Source: Frankiaceae bacterium
Lineage (GTDB): Bacteria; Actinomycetota; Actinomycetes; Mycobacteriales; SCTD01
Direction: 5' to 3'
NCBI GenBank assembly: GCA_947479995.1
Contig: CANKBT010000221.1
Span: 1 to 5,596, forward strand
DNA length: 5,596 nt
Shown: positions 5,065-5,596 of the stretch, in pieces
Layout of the letters: every line of letters starts with the position of its first letter
How positions within the stretch are numbered: position 1 is the first letter of the stretch
Translations under genes and position numbers: made by a program
Notes under the pieces: generated by a model
Told to the model about the DNA's origin: nothing
Databases searched by the model: none
What the model saw: only the letters and a program-made list of their open reading frames with translations

Positions 5065-5596
5065 GTGACCGCTCCCCCGACGACCCCCGCGACCGCGCAC
5101 GTGCCCGACCAGGCGCCGGCGCGGCGACGGCGCATCGGCGAGGTGCTGGTCGCGCAGGGGCTCATCGACGACGCCCAGCTGCAGGAGCTGCTGGCCAGGC
5201 AGGCGGCGACCGAGCCCGGCCAGGCCCGCAAGCGCCTCGGCGCGCTCGTCACCGAGTCCGGCATGGCCACGGAGCGCCAGGTCGCCGAGGCGCTCGCGGA
5301 GGCGCTCGGCATGCGCCTGGTCGACCTCGGCCGCACGGTCGTCGTGCCCGAGCACGTCCGCCTGCTCCCGCGGCCCGTCGCCGAGCGCAGCGCGGTGCTG
5401 GTGCTCGACAAGGTCGGGCAGCGGCTGAGCGTCGCGACGTCGGACCCGACGAACGTCGTCGCGCTCGACGACGTGAAGCTCTACACCGGCGCCGCCGAGC
5501 TCCACGTGGTCGTGGCGACGGAGAGCCAGGTGCGCGACCACCTCGCGCGCTCGTGGTCGCTGTCGGAGGACTCCTCCGACATGAGCACGCTGTTCG
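5065..5596 (+). CDS. GspE/PilB-type secretion or pilus ATPase, N-terminal part (runs off the window)
   Basis: The first 177 residues are present and the frame is open to the window edge; the ATPase core would lie beyond. After a Pro/Ala-rich leader (1-20) come two consecutive MshEN-type motifs, RIGEVLVAQGL..AQLQELLARQ (23-46) and RLGALVTESGM..RQVAEALAEA (57-80). These are followed by the GspE N-terminal core: LGMRLVDL (81-88), VPEHVRLLPRPVAERSAVLVL (94-114) and RLSVATSDPTN (120-130). Such domains precede the AAA-like motor of type II secretion / type IV pilus assembly ATPases at the inner face of the membrane, and some MshEN domains bind cyclic di-GMP. The GTG at 5065 is chosen because the family region starts about 20 residues on; there is no Shine-Dalgarno sequence. 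No Walker motif can be checked, so assembly ATPase versus related protein is inferred. It probably begins a pilus or secretion operon to the right. Confidence 0.82.
   Translation, partial: MTAPPTTPATAHVPDQAPARRRRIGEVLVAQGLIDDAQLQELLARQAATEPGQARKRLGALVTESGMATERQVAEALAEALGMRLVDLGRTVVVPEHVRLLPRPVAERSAVLVLDKVGQRLSVATSDPTNVVALDDVKLYTGAAELHVVVATESQVRDHLARSWSLSEDSSDMSTLF

Overview
The window is very GC-rich, coding-dense DNA. Third codon positions are almost always G or C, GTG starts are frequent, genes sit 2 to 40 bases apart or overlap, and Shine-Dalgarno sequences are almost absent. Together with the protein families present this points to a high-GC actinobacterium (Actinomycetota). Genus and species cannot be named from the sequence. 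No RNA gene, insertion sequence, CRISPR array or integration scar was seen, and no stretch over 300 bases lacks a gene.

Layout, left to right. On the minus strand, reading leftwards from 1625, a short-chain dehydrogenase/reductase (SDR, 252 aa) is followed with a one-base stop/start overlap by a PhzF-family isomerase/epimerase-like gene (286 aa). On the plus strand, starting 36 bases away at 1662, a second SDR of the RhlG-like type (257 aa) is followed after 2 bases by a RibD C-terminal / DHFR-fold reductase (212 aa). After 20 bases comes a cytosolic PRC-barrel + MgtE-N + CBS-pair protein (413 aa). Its end overlaps by 8 bases a two-helix membrane protein of the DUF1003 family (231 aa). After 38 bases begins a GspE/PilB-type secretion or pilus ATPase, of which only the N-terminal 177 residues are inside the window.

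How the parts may work together. The four left-hand genes are all small-molecule redox or isomerisation enzymes reading out of one 36-base divergent control region, so they may be co-regulated, but no common substrate can be deduced. The MgtE-N/CBS protein and the DUF1003 protein look like a coupled pair: a soluble sensor with the regulatory half of an MgtE Mg2+ channel but no pore, plus a small membrane protein. The pilus/secretion ATPase probably opens a separate cluster to the right.

The most notable non-coding signal is the divergent SDR/SDR start region. It is an almost perfect mirror image: an 11-bp inverted repeat includes both ATG codons, each start has a TANNNT -10 element 6 or 7 bases upstream (the leaderless-transcript arrangement), and an imperfect 14-bp palindrome lies between the two -10 boxes. 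A similar -10/GTG arrangement before the MgtE-like gene would make a leaderless four-codon mini-ORF overlapping that gene's ATG. All enzymes belong to known families; the regulatory arrangements are the parts worth testing. Nothing here proves a new biological system.
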